Notes: generated from the sequence alone by a model not told the origin. A stretch of DNA of 64,000 bases from Streptomyces cadmiisoli (GCF_003261055.1 NZ_CP030073.1:4650001-4714000); one strand, 5' to 3'. Counted from the stretch's first letter, positions 1-11,598 are shown. A program made the numbers and translations.

Positions 1-1
1 C

Positions 2-610
2 ACCCTGGTGCACGAGGGCTATCTGCGCCGCGACAGCGGGCTGTTCTTCCTCGGTGAGGCGGCGGAGCGGCTGAGCAGCAGAGGGGCACAGGAGAAACGT
101 CGCAGCACGATCGTCGACGCCCTCGACCAGTGGCGCGATGTGATCGGCGTACCGGTGTACTACGCGATCTACCGCGACGGCGAGATCGAGATCATGTGCG
201 TCTCCGACACCCCGGGCAATCCGGCGGTCGAGGAATGGGCCGATTTCCGGGAGACCGGCCACGCGCACGCGATCGGCCAGTGCCTGCTGTCGCAGCTCGA
301 CGAGGACACCCGCCGGGCCCACCTCGATCGCTATCCCGTGCAGTCCATCACCCCGTACACGGTCCGTGACGACCGCGCGTTCCTGCAACGCCTCGACCGC
401 ACGGCCCGGATGCAGCCGGTCATCGAGCGCCAGGAGTACGCGCTGGGCACGGTGTGCGCGGCGATTCCCATCACGCTGGGCACCACGGTCGCCACGATGG
501 CCATCTCCCTCCCCGGCCACCAGGCGGACCGGCTGCTGCCCGCGGCACGCCAGTTGCAGAGCGAGATCGGCCGTCTTCTGGGGTCACTGGCCCTCTCTAT
601 CAGTATCTGA
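2..610 (+). CDS. ssgR: IclR-family regulator, SsgR-like (5' end outside window)
   Basis: The reading frame is already open at base 2, so the N-terminus with most of the winged-helix domain lies upstream. The first visible residues (LVHEGYLRRDSGLFFLG) match the end of an IclR DNA-binding domain, where the wing leads into the effector-binding domain. The remaining 200 residues form the IclR C-terminal domain. It ends 98 bp before ssgA on the same strand. In Streptomyces the IclR-type protein SsgR is encoded directly upstream of ssgA and activates it, so the name rests on both family and neighbour. A different IclR protein in this position is unlikely. The GTG at position 8 is not the true start. 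Confidence 0.85.
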   Translation, partial: TLVHEGYLRRDSGLFFLGEAAERLSSRGAQEKRRSTIVDALDQWRDVIGVPVYYAIYRDGEIEIMCVSDTPGNPAVEEWADFRETGHAHAIGQCLLSQLDEDTRRAHLDRYPVQSITPYTVRDDRAFLQRLDRTARMQPVIERQEYALGTVCAAIPITLGTTVATMAISLPGHQADRLLPAARQLQSEIGRLLGSLALSISI

Positions 611-708
611 AAACTCACTCCTTGTGATCTGGTGTGTACGTTCAGCAAGATGCCACCAGTGACAGAGGTTGATTCCCGGCCAGTCGACGGCAAATGACGG
701 GGTAGGCG

Positions 709-1146
709 ATGCGCGAGTCCGTACAGGCAGAGGTCATGATGAGCTTCCTCGTTTCCGAGGAGCTCTCCTTCCGCATTCCGGTGGAGCTGCGCTACGAGAC
801 GTGCGATCCCTATGCCGTGCGGCTGACCTTCCACTTGCCCGGTGATGCCCCGGTGACCTGGGCTTTCGGCCGGGAGCTGCTGATCGACGGGGTGGGCCGC
901 CCCTGCGGCGAGGGCGATGTGCGGGTCTCGCCGGTCGAGCCGGAGTCGCTGGGCGACGTGCTGATCCGGCTTCAGGTCGGCGCCGACCAGGCGCTGTTCC
1001 GGTCCTCGACCGCTCCGCTCGTCGCCTTCCTCGACCGCACGGACAAGTTGGTGCCGTTGGGACAGGAAGGCGCGCTCGCCGAGTTCGACGCCCATCTCGA
1101 CGAGGCACTGGACCGCATTCTGGCCGAGGAGCAGAGCGCGGGTTGA
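709..1146 (+). CDS. ssgA: Sporulation-specific cell division protein SsgA
   Basis: This 145-residue protein belongs to the SsgA-like (SALP) family, found in sporulating actinomycetes. SsgA controls where septa form and where new cell wall is laid down during sporulation; it acts at division and branching sites with its paralogues. The sequence keeps the family signatures: PVELRYETCDPYAVRLTFH, VTWAFGRELL, GDVRV and FLDRTDKLVPLG. It is very close to the S. coelicolor protein as I remember it. The start at 709 is preferred because it aligns with the full N-terminus of SALP relatives such as SsgB; a second ATG pair at 736 would give 136 residues. Expression is expected to depend on the upstream ssgR product. 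Confidence 0.95.
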   Translation: MRESVQAEVMMSFLVSEELSFRIPVELRYETCDPYAVRLTFHLPGDAPVTWAFGRELLIDGVGRPCGEGDVRVSPVEPESLGDVLIRLQVGADQALFRSSTAPLVAFLDRTDKLVPLGQEGALAEFDAHLDEALDRILAEEQSAG

Positions 1147-1529
1147 GGCGTTGCTCAAGGGGCGGGTGGCGTAACGCTTCGCCTGAGCTCCGAGGGGGTG
1201 TGGGACGGCGAAGGAGCGGGCACCGGTGGTCGGGCAGGAACGCTTCACCCCGAGGCCCCACAGGGGCCCTTGAGAGGCTTCAGGGAGCGTCTGCGCCGGG
1301 CCCGTGGGTTCCCTCACCCGTTGCCCGCCCTCGTCGGGCCCTCGGGGCGGCACCCGGTTCGCGCTCGTCGCCGCAGCCGCCTCGGCGTAGCCGCCCCGCC
1401 GCGGCCGCCGTAGACGTGACGGCGGGGGCGCGGGCGACGTGGCTCCGCGTCGGGGCCCGGCCGAGCGGCGTCCGGCGTGCCCGCGTCCGCGCTCACGCCG
1501 TCATGCGCGTCAGTGCCTGCCCGGTCGCC
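1147..1529. other. Intergenic region between converging ssgA and the YibE/F gene
   Basis: 383 bp between the stop codons of two convergent genes. GC-rich throughout, with short dyads but no hairpin followed by a T run that I would call a terminator. I see no convincing gene; open frames crossing it have no ribosome binding site and look like GC-driven noise. Confidence 0.5.
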
Positions 1530-3467
1530 TCAGCGCTTGCGCCGCCGCCCCCTCGTACCGCGTCCCGCCGCCTGGCCGCCGCCGGCCGCGGCCGACGCCA
1601 TCTCCTTCGTGGGCCGGTCGGCCGAGACGACCAGGGCCGCGAGCGTGGTGGTGACCGGTACGGAGGCCACCAGACCGATGGAACCCACCAGCGTGCGCAC
1701 GATCTCCTCGGCGACCAGCTCGCTGTTGGCGACCGTGCCCACGCTGCTCTGCGCGATGGAGAACAGGAGCAACAGCGGCAGAGCGGCACCGGCATACGCG
1801 AGGACCAGCGTGTTGACCACCGAGGCGATGTGGTCGCGGCCGATGCGGATGCCCGCCCGGTACAGCCCGCGCCATCCCATCGTCGGGTTGGCCTCGTGCA
1901 GCTCCCAGACCGCCGAGGTCTGCGTGACCGTCACGTCGTCGAGCACACCGAGCGAACCGATGATGATGCCCGCCAGCAGCAGGCCGCTCATGTCGATCGT
2001 CGGGTACAGGCCGTGGATCAGACCCGTGTTGTCGTCCGTGTTGCCGGTGAGCGCGGCCCAGTCGATGAACAGCGCACCCAGGGCGCCGATGAGCAGCAGT
2101 GAGATCAGCGTGCCGAGCACGGCCACCGACGTTCTCGCCGACAGGCCGTGGCACAGGTACAGGGCGACCAGCATGATGGCGCTCGCCCCGACCACCGCCA
2201 CCACCAGCGGATTGGAGCCCTGCAGGATCGCAGGCAGGATGAAGAAGTTCAGCACCAGGAAGCTGATGGCCAGTGAGATCAGCGCCATGACACCGCGCAA
2301 CCGGCCGACCACCACGACCGCCAGCGCGAAGATGCCTGCCAGCACCGACATCGGGAACCTGCGGTTCACGTCGGTGACCGAGTACTGGAGGTCCTTGGGC
2401 GCCGAGGGCTCGTAGGCGACCACGACCTGCTGGCCCTCGTGCAGCTGCCGTGACTGGTCCGGCTGCACGATCTCGGTGAACGTACGGCCCTTGTCCTTGC
2501 CGGTGTCGATCCGGATGGTCGCCTTCTTGCAGTTGCCGTTCGCCTGCTGCTGGGCGGAGGATCCCTCGGCGGTGGAGGTGTCGCCGTTCGGTGTGTCCGC
2601 CGAGGCGTTGACCGAGGCGCAGTCCAGCTCCTCGACCTTGGCGACCGTGGCCTGCTGGGTCTGCCGGTCGAAACCGACACCGGTGCGCTCGTGCGGGGGC
2701 GCGCCGCCGGGCCAGAGCACCGCGAGCCCCACCACCACGGCCGTGGTGAAGGGGATCAGAACCGCGGCGATGATCTTGCGTAGGTGCATGGAGACCGGGG
2801 CGGCCGGCCCATGGCTGTGGGAGTGGCCGTGCCCGCCACCGGGTCCGGATCCGTGCCCGTCGCTGCCGCCGGGGCCCGGGCCGTGACCGTGCCCACCGCC
2901 GCCGTCGGAACCGGGCCCCCGACCCCCGTTGCCCCAGTCGCCTCCGTCGCCCCCGGATCCGTGCCCGAAGCTGTTGCCCGCACCGTGGCCGTGGTCATGG
3001 CCCTGGCCGGGAGTGCCGCCGGCCGAACGGTCATCACCGGTGCCGAAACCGCTTCCGCCTCCCGAAGCGCCGTCTCCGCCGGGCCCGTAACCCGCACCCC
3101 TGCCGGATGCGGGGTCACCGCCGGCGCGGTAACCCGACGCACGGCCGACACCGGAGCCGCCATGACCAGAGGCCCCATGACCGGAGCCGCGATGACCGGC
3201 GCCCCCGCCGTATCCGCCGCCGTCCCCGTATCCCCTGCCGTCGTCGTAACCGGCGCCAGGACCATGTCCGGATCCGTCGTCGTAACCGGCTCCCGGACCT
3301 TGTCCGGCTCCGTCGCCGTATCCGCTCCGGGACCCCATCCCCTCGCCGACCCGACGCCCGTTGCCCGGTGCGGCGGCCGGTCCGGAACCCAAACCGGGAC
3401 CCGTGCCGGAGCCGTTTCCACGCGGGGGGTCGGGCGGCTGGAACGGGCGCTGCTGATTCGTGGTCAC
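1530..3467 (-). CDS. YibE/F-family multipass membrane protein with glycine-rich N-terminus
   Basis: 645 residues in two parts. Residues 1 to about 225 are low-complexity, dominated by Gly, Asp, His and Ser with many GYDDG, GHGPG and GSGHG repeats, probably a disordered cytoplasmic tail. A first membrane helix follows (IIAAVLIPFTTAVVVGLAV), then a soluble segment of about 130 residues, then a block of six to seven hydrophobic helices typical of the YibE/F family (GLIHGLYPTIDMSGLLLAG and LDDVTVTQTSAVWELHEANP regions). The family's function is not firmly established; a transport or permease role is only suggested. The GTG start at 3467 gives the full Gly-rich tail, but an internal start cannot be excluded. 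The gene is divergent from thiC. Confidence 0.8.
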   Translation of the reverse strand: MTTNQQRPFQPPDPPRGNGSGTGPGLGSGPAAAPGNGRRVGEGMGSRSGYGDGAGQGPGAGYDDGSGHGPGAGYDDGRGYGDGGGYGGGAGHRGSGHGASGHGGSGVGRASGYRAGGDPASGRGAGYGPGGDGASGGGSGFGTGDDRSAGGTPGQGHDHGHGAGNSFGHGSGGDGGDWGNGGRGPGSDGGGGHGHGPGPGGSDGHGSGPGGGHGHSHSHGPAAPVSMHLRKIIAAVLIPFTTAVVVGLAVLWPGGAPPHERTGVGFDRQTQQATVAKVEELDCASVNASADTPNGDTSTAEGSSAQQQANGNCKKATIRIDTGKDKGRTFTEIVQPDQSRQLHEGQQVVVAYEPSAPKDLQYSVTDVNRRFPMSVLAGIFALAVVVVGRLRGVMALISLAISFLVLNFFILPAILQGSNPLVVAVVGASAIMLVALYLCHGLSARTSVAVLGTLISLLLIGALGALFIDWAALTGNTDDNTGLIHGLYPTIDMSGLLLAGIIIGSLGVLDDVTVTQTSAVWELHEANPTMGWRGLYRAGIRIGRDHIASVVNTLVLAYAGAALPLLLLFSIAQSSVGTVANSELVAEEIVRTLVGSIGLVASVPVTTTLAALVVSADRPTKEMASAAAGGGQAAGRGTRGRRRKR

Positions 3468-3517
3468 CGCCCGATCATCGCAAGAACGACCGGGGCCCCC
3501 TGTTCACCGCGCCCGAA

Positions 3518-3547
3518 TTGACGCTAGCGTGGAGGGACCTTTGTACA
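3518..3547 (+). promoter_or_regulatory. Candidate promoter of the thiC transcript
   Basis: TTGACG at 3518-3523 and TGTACA at 3542-3547, separated by 18 bp. The implied start of transcription, about 3553, falls at the first base pairs of the TPP riboswitch, which supports the call. The -10 is a weak match. Confidence 0.45.
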
Positions 3548-3550
3548 CGC

Positions 3551-5532
<1,982 letters not shown>

Positions 5533-5601
5533 CGGTCGCAGCCGTGGATCCGTGCTCCGGGCTGCCGCCCGATGGGAACCGCCCGGAGCACGGGCCTCCG
5601 A

Positions 5602-5823
5602 GAGCCCACTGCTTAGGAACCGCCGGGAACGCACGGCTTGGGGGCAGCCAGGAGCCCGCGGCTTGGGGGCACCAGGAACTCTCGGCTTGGGGGTAGCCAG
5701 GAGCCCACTGCTCAGGAACCGCCGGGAACCACAGCCCGAACTCCATCGGGAACGAACCGTTTCCGGGCTTCCGGGTACGCACTGCTTCCGGCTTCCGGGA
5801 ACGCACCGCTTCCGGGTCTTCGG
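5602..5823. repeat. Degenerate 24/25-bp tandem repeat (nine units)
   Basis: Nine units of 25, 25, 24, 25, 25, 24, 25, 24 and 25 bp run head to tail, each opening with GAAC, GAGC or GTAC. A typical unit is GAACGCACCGCTTCCGGGTC plus five bases. The first five units carry a CTTGGGGG or CCGCCGG core and the last three a TTCCGG core. The array fills almost all of the gap between thiC and the TerD-VWA gene. It has no convincing reading frame and no terminator-like hairpin with a T run. Confidence 0.8.
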
Positions 5824-5841
5824 CTCGGCAGACTGGGACGC

Positions 5842-7344
5842 ATGGCTGCGACTTCACTGAGCAAGGGCGCGAACCTTCCCGTCGAGGCTCGCGCGGTGCG
5901 TGTCGAGCTCTCCTGGACCGAGGGACCCGGCGTTCCCGACATCGACGCCTCCGCCTTGCTGCTCACCGCGGCGGGCCGCGTCCGGGACGACGGCGACCTC
6001 GTGTTCTACAACCAGCCGAACCACGCCTCCGGAGCCGTCACCCACCTGGGGAAGAACCGAGTCGGCGGGGTCACGTCGGACACGATCGCGGTGAGTCTCG
6101 GAGCGCTGGAGCCTGCCGTGGAACGGCTCGTGCTGTGCGCGTCGGCCGACGGCGGGACGTTCGGCCAGGTGCCCGGACTGACGCTGAAGCTGCTCGACGA
6201 CGAGACCCGGAACGAGCTCGCCCGCTTCGCCATGGAGGCCGGGACGGAGACCGCCTTCATCGGAGGGGAGTTGTATCTGCGCCAGGGCCGGTGGAAGTTC
6301 CGCGCGGTCGGCCAGGGATACGCCTCCGGGCTGGCGGGCCTGGCCACCGACTTCGGCATCACCGTCGACGACGCTCCCTCGCCCCCACCGGCCCAGCCCA
6401 TGCAACCCACGCAACCCACGCAACCTTCGCAACCGGCCCAGCCCGCCCAACCCGTCCGACCGCCGCAGCCGACCCGACCGCCCCGTCCGGCCGCTCCCGC
6501 CCCGTCCGCACCGCTTACACGACCCTCCAGCCCACCCACCGCACAACCGGCCACATCACCCACCGCCTCCCCCGCCCCGCGAATGACCAAGGGCGAGGAA
6601 CATCTGCCGGTGGACATGCGCAAGCGGTTGTCCCTGCGCAAGCAGCAGGTGGCGGTCAGTCTGAGCAAGCACGGCGTAGCCGGGACCACCGCGCGCGTCA
6701 TCCTGGTGCTCGACGCCTCGGGCTCCATGTCGTTCCTGTACTCCGGCGGTGTCGTGGCGGACGTGGTGGAGCGCATGGCCGCCGTCGCCGCCCAACTGGA
6801 CGACGACGGCGAGATGCAGGCCTGGACCTTCGCCTCGAACGCGGCCCGGCTGCCCGATCTCCGCCTCGCGGAACTGCCCGACTGGCTGCGGCTGCACGTC
6901 CGGGTCGGTGAACTGAGCCTCTTCGGCCGCAGAAAGCCGAAGAAGGGCCTCCAAGCCGATCAGGTCGACATGCGGACGATCGGCATCCAGAACGAGGAGC
7001 AGAAGGTGATCGCGCAGGTGCGCGCGTACGTCCGGGACAACCCGGCCGCGGTTCCGACCCTTGTGCTGTTCTTCTCGGACGGAGGCGTCTACCGCGACGC
7101 GCAGATCGAACGCGAACTGCGGGAAGCGGTGGAGGAGCCGATCTTCTGGCAGTTCGTGGGGCTCGGGCGGGCCAACTACGGAGTGCTGGAGCGCTTCGAC
7201 ACCCTGCCCGGCCGCCGCGTCGACAACGTGGGCTTCTTCGCCGTGGACGACATCAGCTCGGTCCCCGATCAGGAGCTGTACGACCGTCTCCTGTCCGAGT
7301 TCCCGAGCTGGATCACCGCGGCCCGCCAAGCGCGCATCCTGTGA
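5842..7344 (+). CDS. TerD domain / von Willebrand factor A domain fusion protein
   Basis: 500 residues. Residues 1 to about 170 are a TerD-type domain ([32 protein letters not shown]-like and [17 protein letters not shown]). TerD domains bind calcium and belong to tellurite and stress-response (ter) systems. Residues 175 to 245 are a Pro/Gln/Thr linker with repeated QPTQP and QPAQP. The C-terminal half is a VWA domain with an intact MIDAS start, DASGSMS, and the FFSDGG strand. Such TerD-VWA proteins are thought to sense or organise metal-dependent complexes in the cytoplasm. The ATG at 5842 begins exactly at the conserved TerD N-terminus; an upstream in-frame extension runs into tandem repeats and was rejected. 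No other ter genes are adjacent. Confidence 0.85.
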   Translation: MAATSLSKGANLPVEARAVRVELSWTEGPGVPDIDASALLLTAAGRVRDDGDLVFYNQPNHASGAVTHLGKNRVGGVTSDTIAVSLGALEPAVERLVLCASADGGTFGQVPGLTLKLLDDETRNELARFAMEAGTETAFIGGELYLRQGRWKFRAVGQGYASGLAGLATDFGITVDDAPSPPPAQPMQPTQPTQPSQPAQPAQPVRPPQPTRPPRPAAPAPSAPLTRPSSPPTAQPATSPTASPAPRMTKGEEHLPVDMRKRLSLRKQQVAVSLSKHGVAGTTARVILVLDASGSMSFLYSGGVVADVVERMAAVAAQLDDDGEMQAWTFASNAARLPDLRLAELPDWLRLHVRVGELSLFGRRKPKKGLQADQVDMRTIGIQNEEQKVIAQVRAYVRDNPAAVPTLVLFFSDGGVYRDAQIERELREAVEEPIFWQFVGLGRANYGVLERFDTLPGRRVDNVGFFAVDDISSVPDQELYDRLLSEFPSWITAARQARIL

Positions 7345-7526
7345 CCTGCCCGTGCCGAGCCGCCCGCCCGCGCAGCCGTGCCCGAGCAGCCGTACCCGCG
7401 AAGGAGGGCGCCACAGGAGCGCGCGCCCGATCGGGCACACGCTGAAGGAGCGCACGCCGAAGCCGCCGTTCGGCGAACGGCGGGGTGTTCGGCTTGCGCT
7501 CCGCTCAGGGGGCGCAAGCCGAGGGC

Positions 7527-8387
7527 TCACTCCGGCTTGTGCTCGGGTCCCCCGAAGTCCGGACTCGAGTAATCCGGGCTCGTGTAGCTCGGGCGGGAAC
7601 TCGCGGCCGGGCCGTCGCCGGGGCTGGTGAAGCCCGGCCGGTCGTAGCCGAGGTGCGGGATGCGGCTCGTCGGTGCCGGCGGAGCCGTGCGACGCAGCGC
7701 GGCCGGGCCGGGCTCGGCGAGCGCCTCGCGCAGGAACGGCAGGATGCCGTTCTCCAGCAGGGCTTCTCGCCAGGTTTCCCTGGCCTTGGCCACCTCCCCG
7801 CTGAGCGCGCCGTACGGACCGGACTCCAGCGAGGGCCGGTTGCGCAGGGCGGTGAGCAGCAGTCCGACGGCGGCGACCAGGATCGCGACCGCGGTGAGGG
7901 CGCCGAAGACCCACCCGGTGGTGAGCATGGTCTCGGCGAACGCCGGCTCGGGGGTCAGCATCTTCAGGATGTAACCGACGAGCAGGAAGATCGCCGCGGC
8001 CGTTCCGGCCAGGACGGGGGCGAGGACCGCGACGACGGCGACGGCGCCCGCGCCGGCGGTCTCGGCGACCTCTCCCATGGTGGCGGCGAGCCCCACCGCG
8101 CCCGTGTCGGGCTCCGAGGAGCCGGAGTCGCGGGCGGACGACGGGGTGGACGGCGCCGGTCGGCGCAGTTCCTCGCGGACCTTCACGTAATGCTGGTACT
8201 CGGTCGCCGCGGCCGCCGTGATGAGTGCGGAGGCGTTGAGCGCCATGGTGCGCAGCTGTTCGGGGTTGAGCCGCTGTCCGACAGCGGCCAGTTCCGGGCG
8301 GTGGTGTGCGGAGCGCAGCGCCTCATCGAGGAGCCGCTCGTAATCCTGGCGGTCCTCGCTCAGCAGGTGCTGCGGAACGCTGTTCAT
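7527..8387 (-). CDS. Membrane protein with two central helices, function unknown
   Basis: 286 residues. Residues 1 to about 75 are soluble and charged (LLSEDRQDYERLLDEALR). Two long hydrophobic segments follow, around residues 100-130 (AGAVAVVAVLAPVLAGTAAA) and 145-170 (GWVFGALTAVAILVAAVGLL). The C-terminal 110 residues are soluble and end in repeated Tyr/Ser/Pro motifs (YTSPDYSSPDF), probably disordered. The ATG at 8387 was preferred over 8393 because GGGGG lies six bases upstream. I do not recognise a named family. It converges with the TerD-VWA gene, 182 bp away. Confidence 0.75.
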   Translation of the reverse strand: MNSVPQHLLSEDRQDYERLLDEALRSAHHRPELAAVGQRLNPEQLRTMALNASALITAAAATEYQHYVKVREELRRPAPSTPSSARDSGSSEPDTGAVGLAATMGEVAETAGAGAVAVVAVLAPVLAGTAAAIFLLVGYILKMLTPEPAFAETMLTTGWVFGALTAVAILVAAVGLLLTALRNRPSLESGPYGALSGEVAKARETWREALLENGILPFLREALAEPGPAALRRTAPPAPTSRIPHLGYDRPGFTSPGDGPAASSRPSYTSPDYSSPDFGGPEHKPE

Positions 8388-8587
8388 GTGCATCCCCCGA
8401 TGCTCCGTAGGGCTTGGGGCTCGCACGCTGACGAGCCGTCGGGCAGAAACGGAGGGGAGCCTGCTACGGATAAAGCCGATGGTAGAGCGGTGACCGTGCG
8501 CCATGACAGGGGGTTTCCAGAAATTGGGCCCCGGTCCGCGCCGTCGTACGCCCGTCAAACGCCGGTGACACTTGTCCCGGCGAACCC

Positions 8588-9682
8588 TCAGACGGTCAGG
8601 GGAAGTTGCTGGACCAGCAGCTTTCCGGCCATCGTCACGCCGCCGTCCATCGCGATGGCGAGCCCGTCGGCGTAGACGTGCGGTCCTTCGACCACGGGAC
8701 CGGAGTTGTCCTCGCCGTCCTCGGAGCCGACCTCGCCCAGCAGATAGGGAATGGGGCTGTGGCCGTGAACGATACGGGTCCCGCCGTACGTATCGAGCAG
8801 TGAGCGAACGGCGTCGGCGCCGCCCTCATCGCGGAAGGAGAACCGCTTGGTGAACTTGCGGAAGAGGTCCCAGACCTCGTCCGCGTCGTTACGGGTGAGG
8901 GCCTCACGGACGTTGTCGTTGACGGCTTCGATGGAGTCGCCGTAGTCGAGGTAGGCGGTGGTGTCGGAGTGGACGAGCAGATGGCCGTCCGTCTCGGTCA
9001 GCGCGTCGAGGCGGGCCATCCACTGGAGGTGGTGGTCCTGGAGGCGGTCCATGTCGGTCTTCTGGCCGCCGTTGAGCAGCCAGGCCGCCTGGAAGGTGGC
9101 GGTGCCCGCGCCCGAGTTGACCGGTGTGTCGCCGAACCGTTTGGCGCCGAGGAGCAGCAGTTCGTGGTTGCCCATCAGCGCCTTGCAGTACCCGCCGGCT
9201 GCGGCGGCCTCCGCGGACAGCCGCATCACCAGGTCGATGACGCCGATGCCGTCCGGACCGCGGTCGGTGAAGTCGCCGAGGAACCACAGCCGGGCCGTAC
9301 CCGCGCACCACTGGCCGGCGGCGTCGATGAGGCCCTTCTCCTGAAGGGCTGCCACCAGTTCGTCCAGGTAGCCGTGCACGTCGCCCACGACGAAGAGGGG
9401 TCCGGGCCCGGTGCCGGGCTCCGGGGCGGCGGCGGGTGCCGGGACGCCGGTCGGGTCGACGGTGACCTGCAGTGTGTCACCGCGGTTGATGACGGGCAGG
9501 TCGCGTTCGGTGGGGGTGTAGCCCTCCGGGTGGACGACCGGCTCCGTGACGGGGCCGGCGGCCGCGCCGGGATGCGCGCCGGGGACGTACGGACCGGGCT
9601 GGTGGACGTACGCGGGCACCCGGAAGTCGCGCAACGTCGCCGTGCGCTCCACCTCGGGTCCCTGACCGGCCCCCTGAGTCAT
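8588..9682 (-). CDS. Calcineurin-type metallophosphoesterase
   Basis: 364 residues with a Ser/Thr-phosphatase-like metallophosphoesterase domain starting near residue 95. The metal-binding motifs are visible: GDVHGYLDEL, GDFTDRGPDG, GNHELLLLG and, late, VHGHSPIPYLLG. These place it in the PPP/diadenosine tetraphosphatase superfamily; the substrate cannot be read from sequence. The first 90 residues are Pro/Ala/Gly-rich and poorly conserved in such proteins. The start at 9682 follows GGAGGGG with good spacing; the upstream ATG at 9697 would itself cover that ribosome binding site. It appears monocistronic. Confidence 0.88.
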   Translation of the reverse strand: MTQGAGQGPEVERTATLRDFRVPAYVHQPGPYVPGAHPGAAAGPVTEPVVHPEGYTPTERDLPVINRGDTLQVTVDPTGVPAPAAAPEPGTGPGPLFVVGDVHGYLDELVAALQEKGLIDAAGQWCAGTARLWFLGDFTDRGPDGIGVIDLVMRLSAEAAAAGGYCKALMGNHELLLLGAKRFGDTPVNSGAGTATFQAAWLLNGGQKTDMDRLQDHHLQWMARLDALTETDGHLLVHSDTTAYLDYGDSIEAVNDNVREALTRNDADEVWDLFRKFTKRFSFRDEGGADAVRSLLDTYGGTRIVHGHSPIPYLLGEVGSEDGEDNSGPVVEGPHVYADGLAIAMDGGVTMAGKLLVQQLPLTV

Positions 9683-9998
9683 CGACCCCTCCACCATCGC
9701 GCCGCGTCTGCACCGCTTCGGACTGCCTGGTCGCAGCGGCCCGCGGTGCCGTGGGCCCATCATAGGAATGCGGATCGCGCTGTGTGATGACCCAGGGGTG
9801 GTGAATCGGAGCAAGACTCCAGTTCACCGCGGCATTCGCCCCGATTGGGCAGGGCTTTCCCGCCTTGGCGACCGCGGGGCAGCCCCCCGATTTTTCCGGG
9901 TGACCGCCCCGTGCCGCCCTGCCCTTTTCGGGTGATCGGCCCCGGGCCGCCCGCCGGTTGCCGAGTTCGGCGCGAGCGTCCCGGGCCGCCCTTCGGCC
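9683..9998. other. Intergenic, 316 bp between the metallophosphoesterase and LacI-type genes
   Basis: Both flanking genes run leftward, so this holds the end of the LacI-type transcript and the promoter of the phosphoesterase. It contains several GGGTGA/GCCGCCC direct repeats and C-rich tracts near 9880-9960 but no classical terminator. No gene is visible. Confidence 0.4.
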
Positions 9999-11111
9999 CT
10001 ACCCTTCGTCGGGCGACCGCGGCGGGCTGACCGTGGTGCGTGGCGACCGGCGTTGCGACGAGGTCCGCACGATCAGCTCGGTCGGTATCACCTGCTCGAC
10101 CGGCTGGTCCGACTCGACTCCTTCGATGGCGTCGATGAGCAACTGGACCACGGCCGTGCCGATCCGCCGCGGCTTGAGGGACAGCGTGGTGATGGGTGGC
10201 TCGGTGTTGGCGTACACGGTCGACTCGCTGCAGCAGACCAGCAGCAGATCGTCCGGTACCCGCAGCCGGTAGCGGCGGGCGGCGGCGAGCAGGTCGGTGC
10301 CGTTCGGGTCGAACAGTCCGTAGACGGCGTCCGGACGGTCCGGGCGGGCCAGCAGCCGGTCCGCGGCGACGGCGCCCGCGCACGGGTCGTGCGCCGGATA
10401 GGCCTCGTAGACCGGGTCCTGGCCGACACGTTCGCACCAGCGCAGGTACGCCGTGGTCGACAGATGTGTGTACGTGTCCGTCGTGGTCCCGGTCAGCAGG
10501 CCGATCCGGCGGGCGCCGGCGTCGGCCAGATGATCGAGGATGCCGAGGACGGCGGCCTCGTGGTCGTTGTCCACCCAGGCGGTGACCGGCAGGGAGCCGG
10601 CCGGCCGGCCGTCGGAGACGACGGGTAATCCCTGCCGGACCAGTTCGCTGACGACCGGATCCTGGTCGGACGGGTCGATCACGACGGTCCCGTCGAGCGC
10701 GACGTTCGACCACACGTCGTGACGGGAGGTCGCGGGGAGGATGACGAGCGCGTAGCCGCGGGCGAGCGCGGCGGAGGTGGCGGCGCGCGCCATCTCCGCG
10801 AAGTACGCGAACTCGGTGAAGGTGAAAGGTTCATCCCCGTATGTCGTCACGGTCAGACCGATCAGTCCGGACTTGCCGGTACGGAGGGTGCGGGCGGCGG
10901 CCGAGGGGCGGTACCCGAGTCGGTCGGCGACTTCGCGGACATGTCGGCGGGTGGCGTCGGGGAGCCGGCCCTTGCCGTTGAGGGCGTCGGAGACGGTCGT
11001 GATGGAGACCCCGGCGGCGGCCGCCACGTCTCTGATGCCCGCCCGGCCCGGCCGGCTGCCCCGACGTGAGGTTTCCGCGCGGCTCACCTGGTGCTTCCCT
11101 GCTGCTGTCAT
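9999..11111 (-). CDS. LacI/GalR-family transcriptional regulator
   Basis: 370 residues. The N-terminal helix-turn-helix and hinge are typical of LacI: IRDVAAAAGVSITTVSDALN, followed by RRHVREVADRLGYRPSAAAR, within residues 23-75. The rest is a periplasmic-binding-protein-like sensor domain (GLIGLTVTTYG, VDNDHEAAVLGILDHLADAG, DAVYGLFDPNGTDLLAAARR). Members bind a palindromic operator and release it on binding a sugar or other small ligand. The ATG at 11111 was chosen because it begins just before the HTH; the longer frame to 11177 adds a tail without family support. It is divergent from hisC. The ligand is unknown; no sugar transporter is adjacent. Confidence 0.88.
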   Translation of the reverse strand: MTAAGKHQVSRAETSRRGSRPGRAGIRDVAAAAGVSITTVSDALNGKGRLPDATRRHVREVADRLGYRPSAAARTLRTGKSGLIGLTVTTYGDEPFTFTEFAYFAEMARAATSAALARGYALVILPATSRHDVWSNVALDGTVVIDPSDQDPVVSELVRQGLPVVSDGRPAGSLPVTAWVDNDHEAAVLGILDHLADAGARRIGLLTGTTTDTYTHLSTTAYLRWCERVGQDPVYEAYPAHDPCAGAVAADRLLARPDRPDAVYGLFDPNGTDLLAAARRYRLRVPDDLLLVCCSESTVYANTEPPITTLSLKPRRIGTAVVQLLIDAIEGVESDQPVEQVIPTELIVRTSSQRRSPRTTVSPPRSPDEG

Positions 11112-11598
11112 GGCGAGCCGATAGTAGGGCTCACGCGGTGGGGTAGTGCGGACGCATATGCATTCGTTGACAGGCACGTTTCTGCAAGGTCATATAGCGT
11201 CAAATGCCTTGGAAAACAAGAGAGTTGCATCTTCCTGGTGCAGTACGTGACTTGTCGGCGCGCGCGTGCCTGCCAAGTGGCCGATGTTTCGAAGAGGTCT
11301 CAACTCACCTGCACGGGTGATGCGCGCTAGGGCGTGAGCCACCGGCGCATAGATATATGTGCGACGCGCCCCCCGATTCGTGCACCTTCATACGATGATG
11401 CCCCTGATGCCTGTGGGACAGATGGGGCTCCTCTGCCGAGACCGAGCGTCGGCCTTCGGCCACGCGTCGGTGGCGTCGGCGGCGCCGGTGGAGAGCGAGG
11501 TTGCCCCGCCCCATACGCAGCCGAGCCGAATCCTCTTAAGGTGAGAAGTATTGGAGCCGGCGGCGGTCAGGCCGCCGGTGGTTGTGAGGAGGACTGCG
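11112..11598. other. Divergent promoter region of the LacI-type gene and hisC
   Basis: 487 bp with an AT-richer stretch at about 11150-11240, expected to hold the leftward promoter. Near 11155-11170 is an imperfect dyad (GACGCATATGCATTC) that could be an autoregulatory operator. A second AT-rich patch with a short dyad (GCATAGATATATGTGC) lies near 11345-11362. The ribosome binding site of hisC, GAGGAGG, is at the right end. No reading frame here has gene-like support. Confidence 0.4.
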
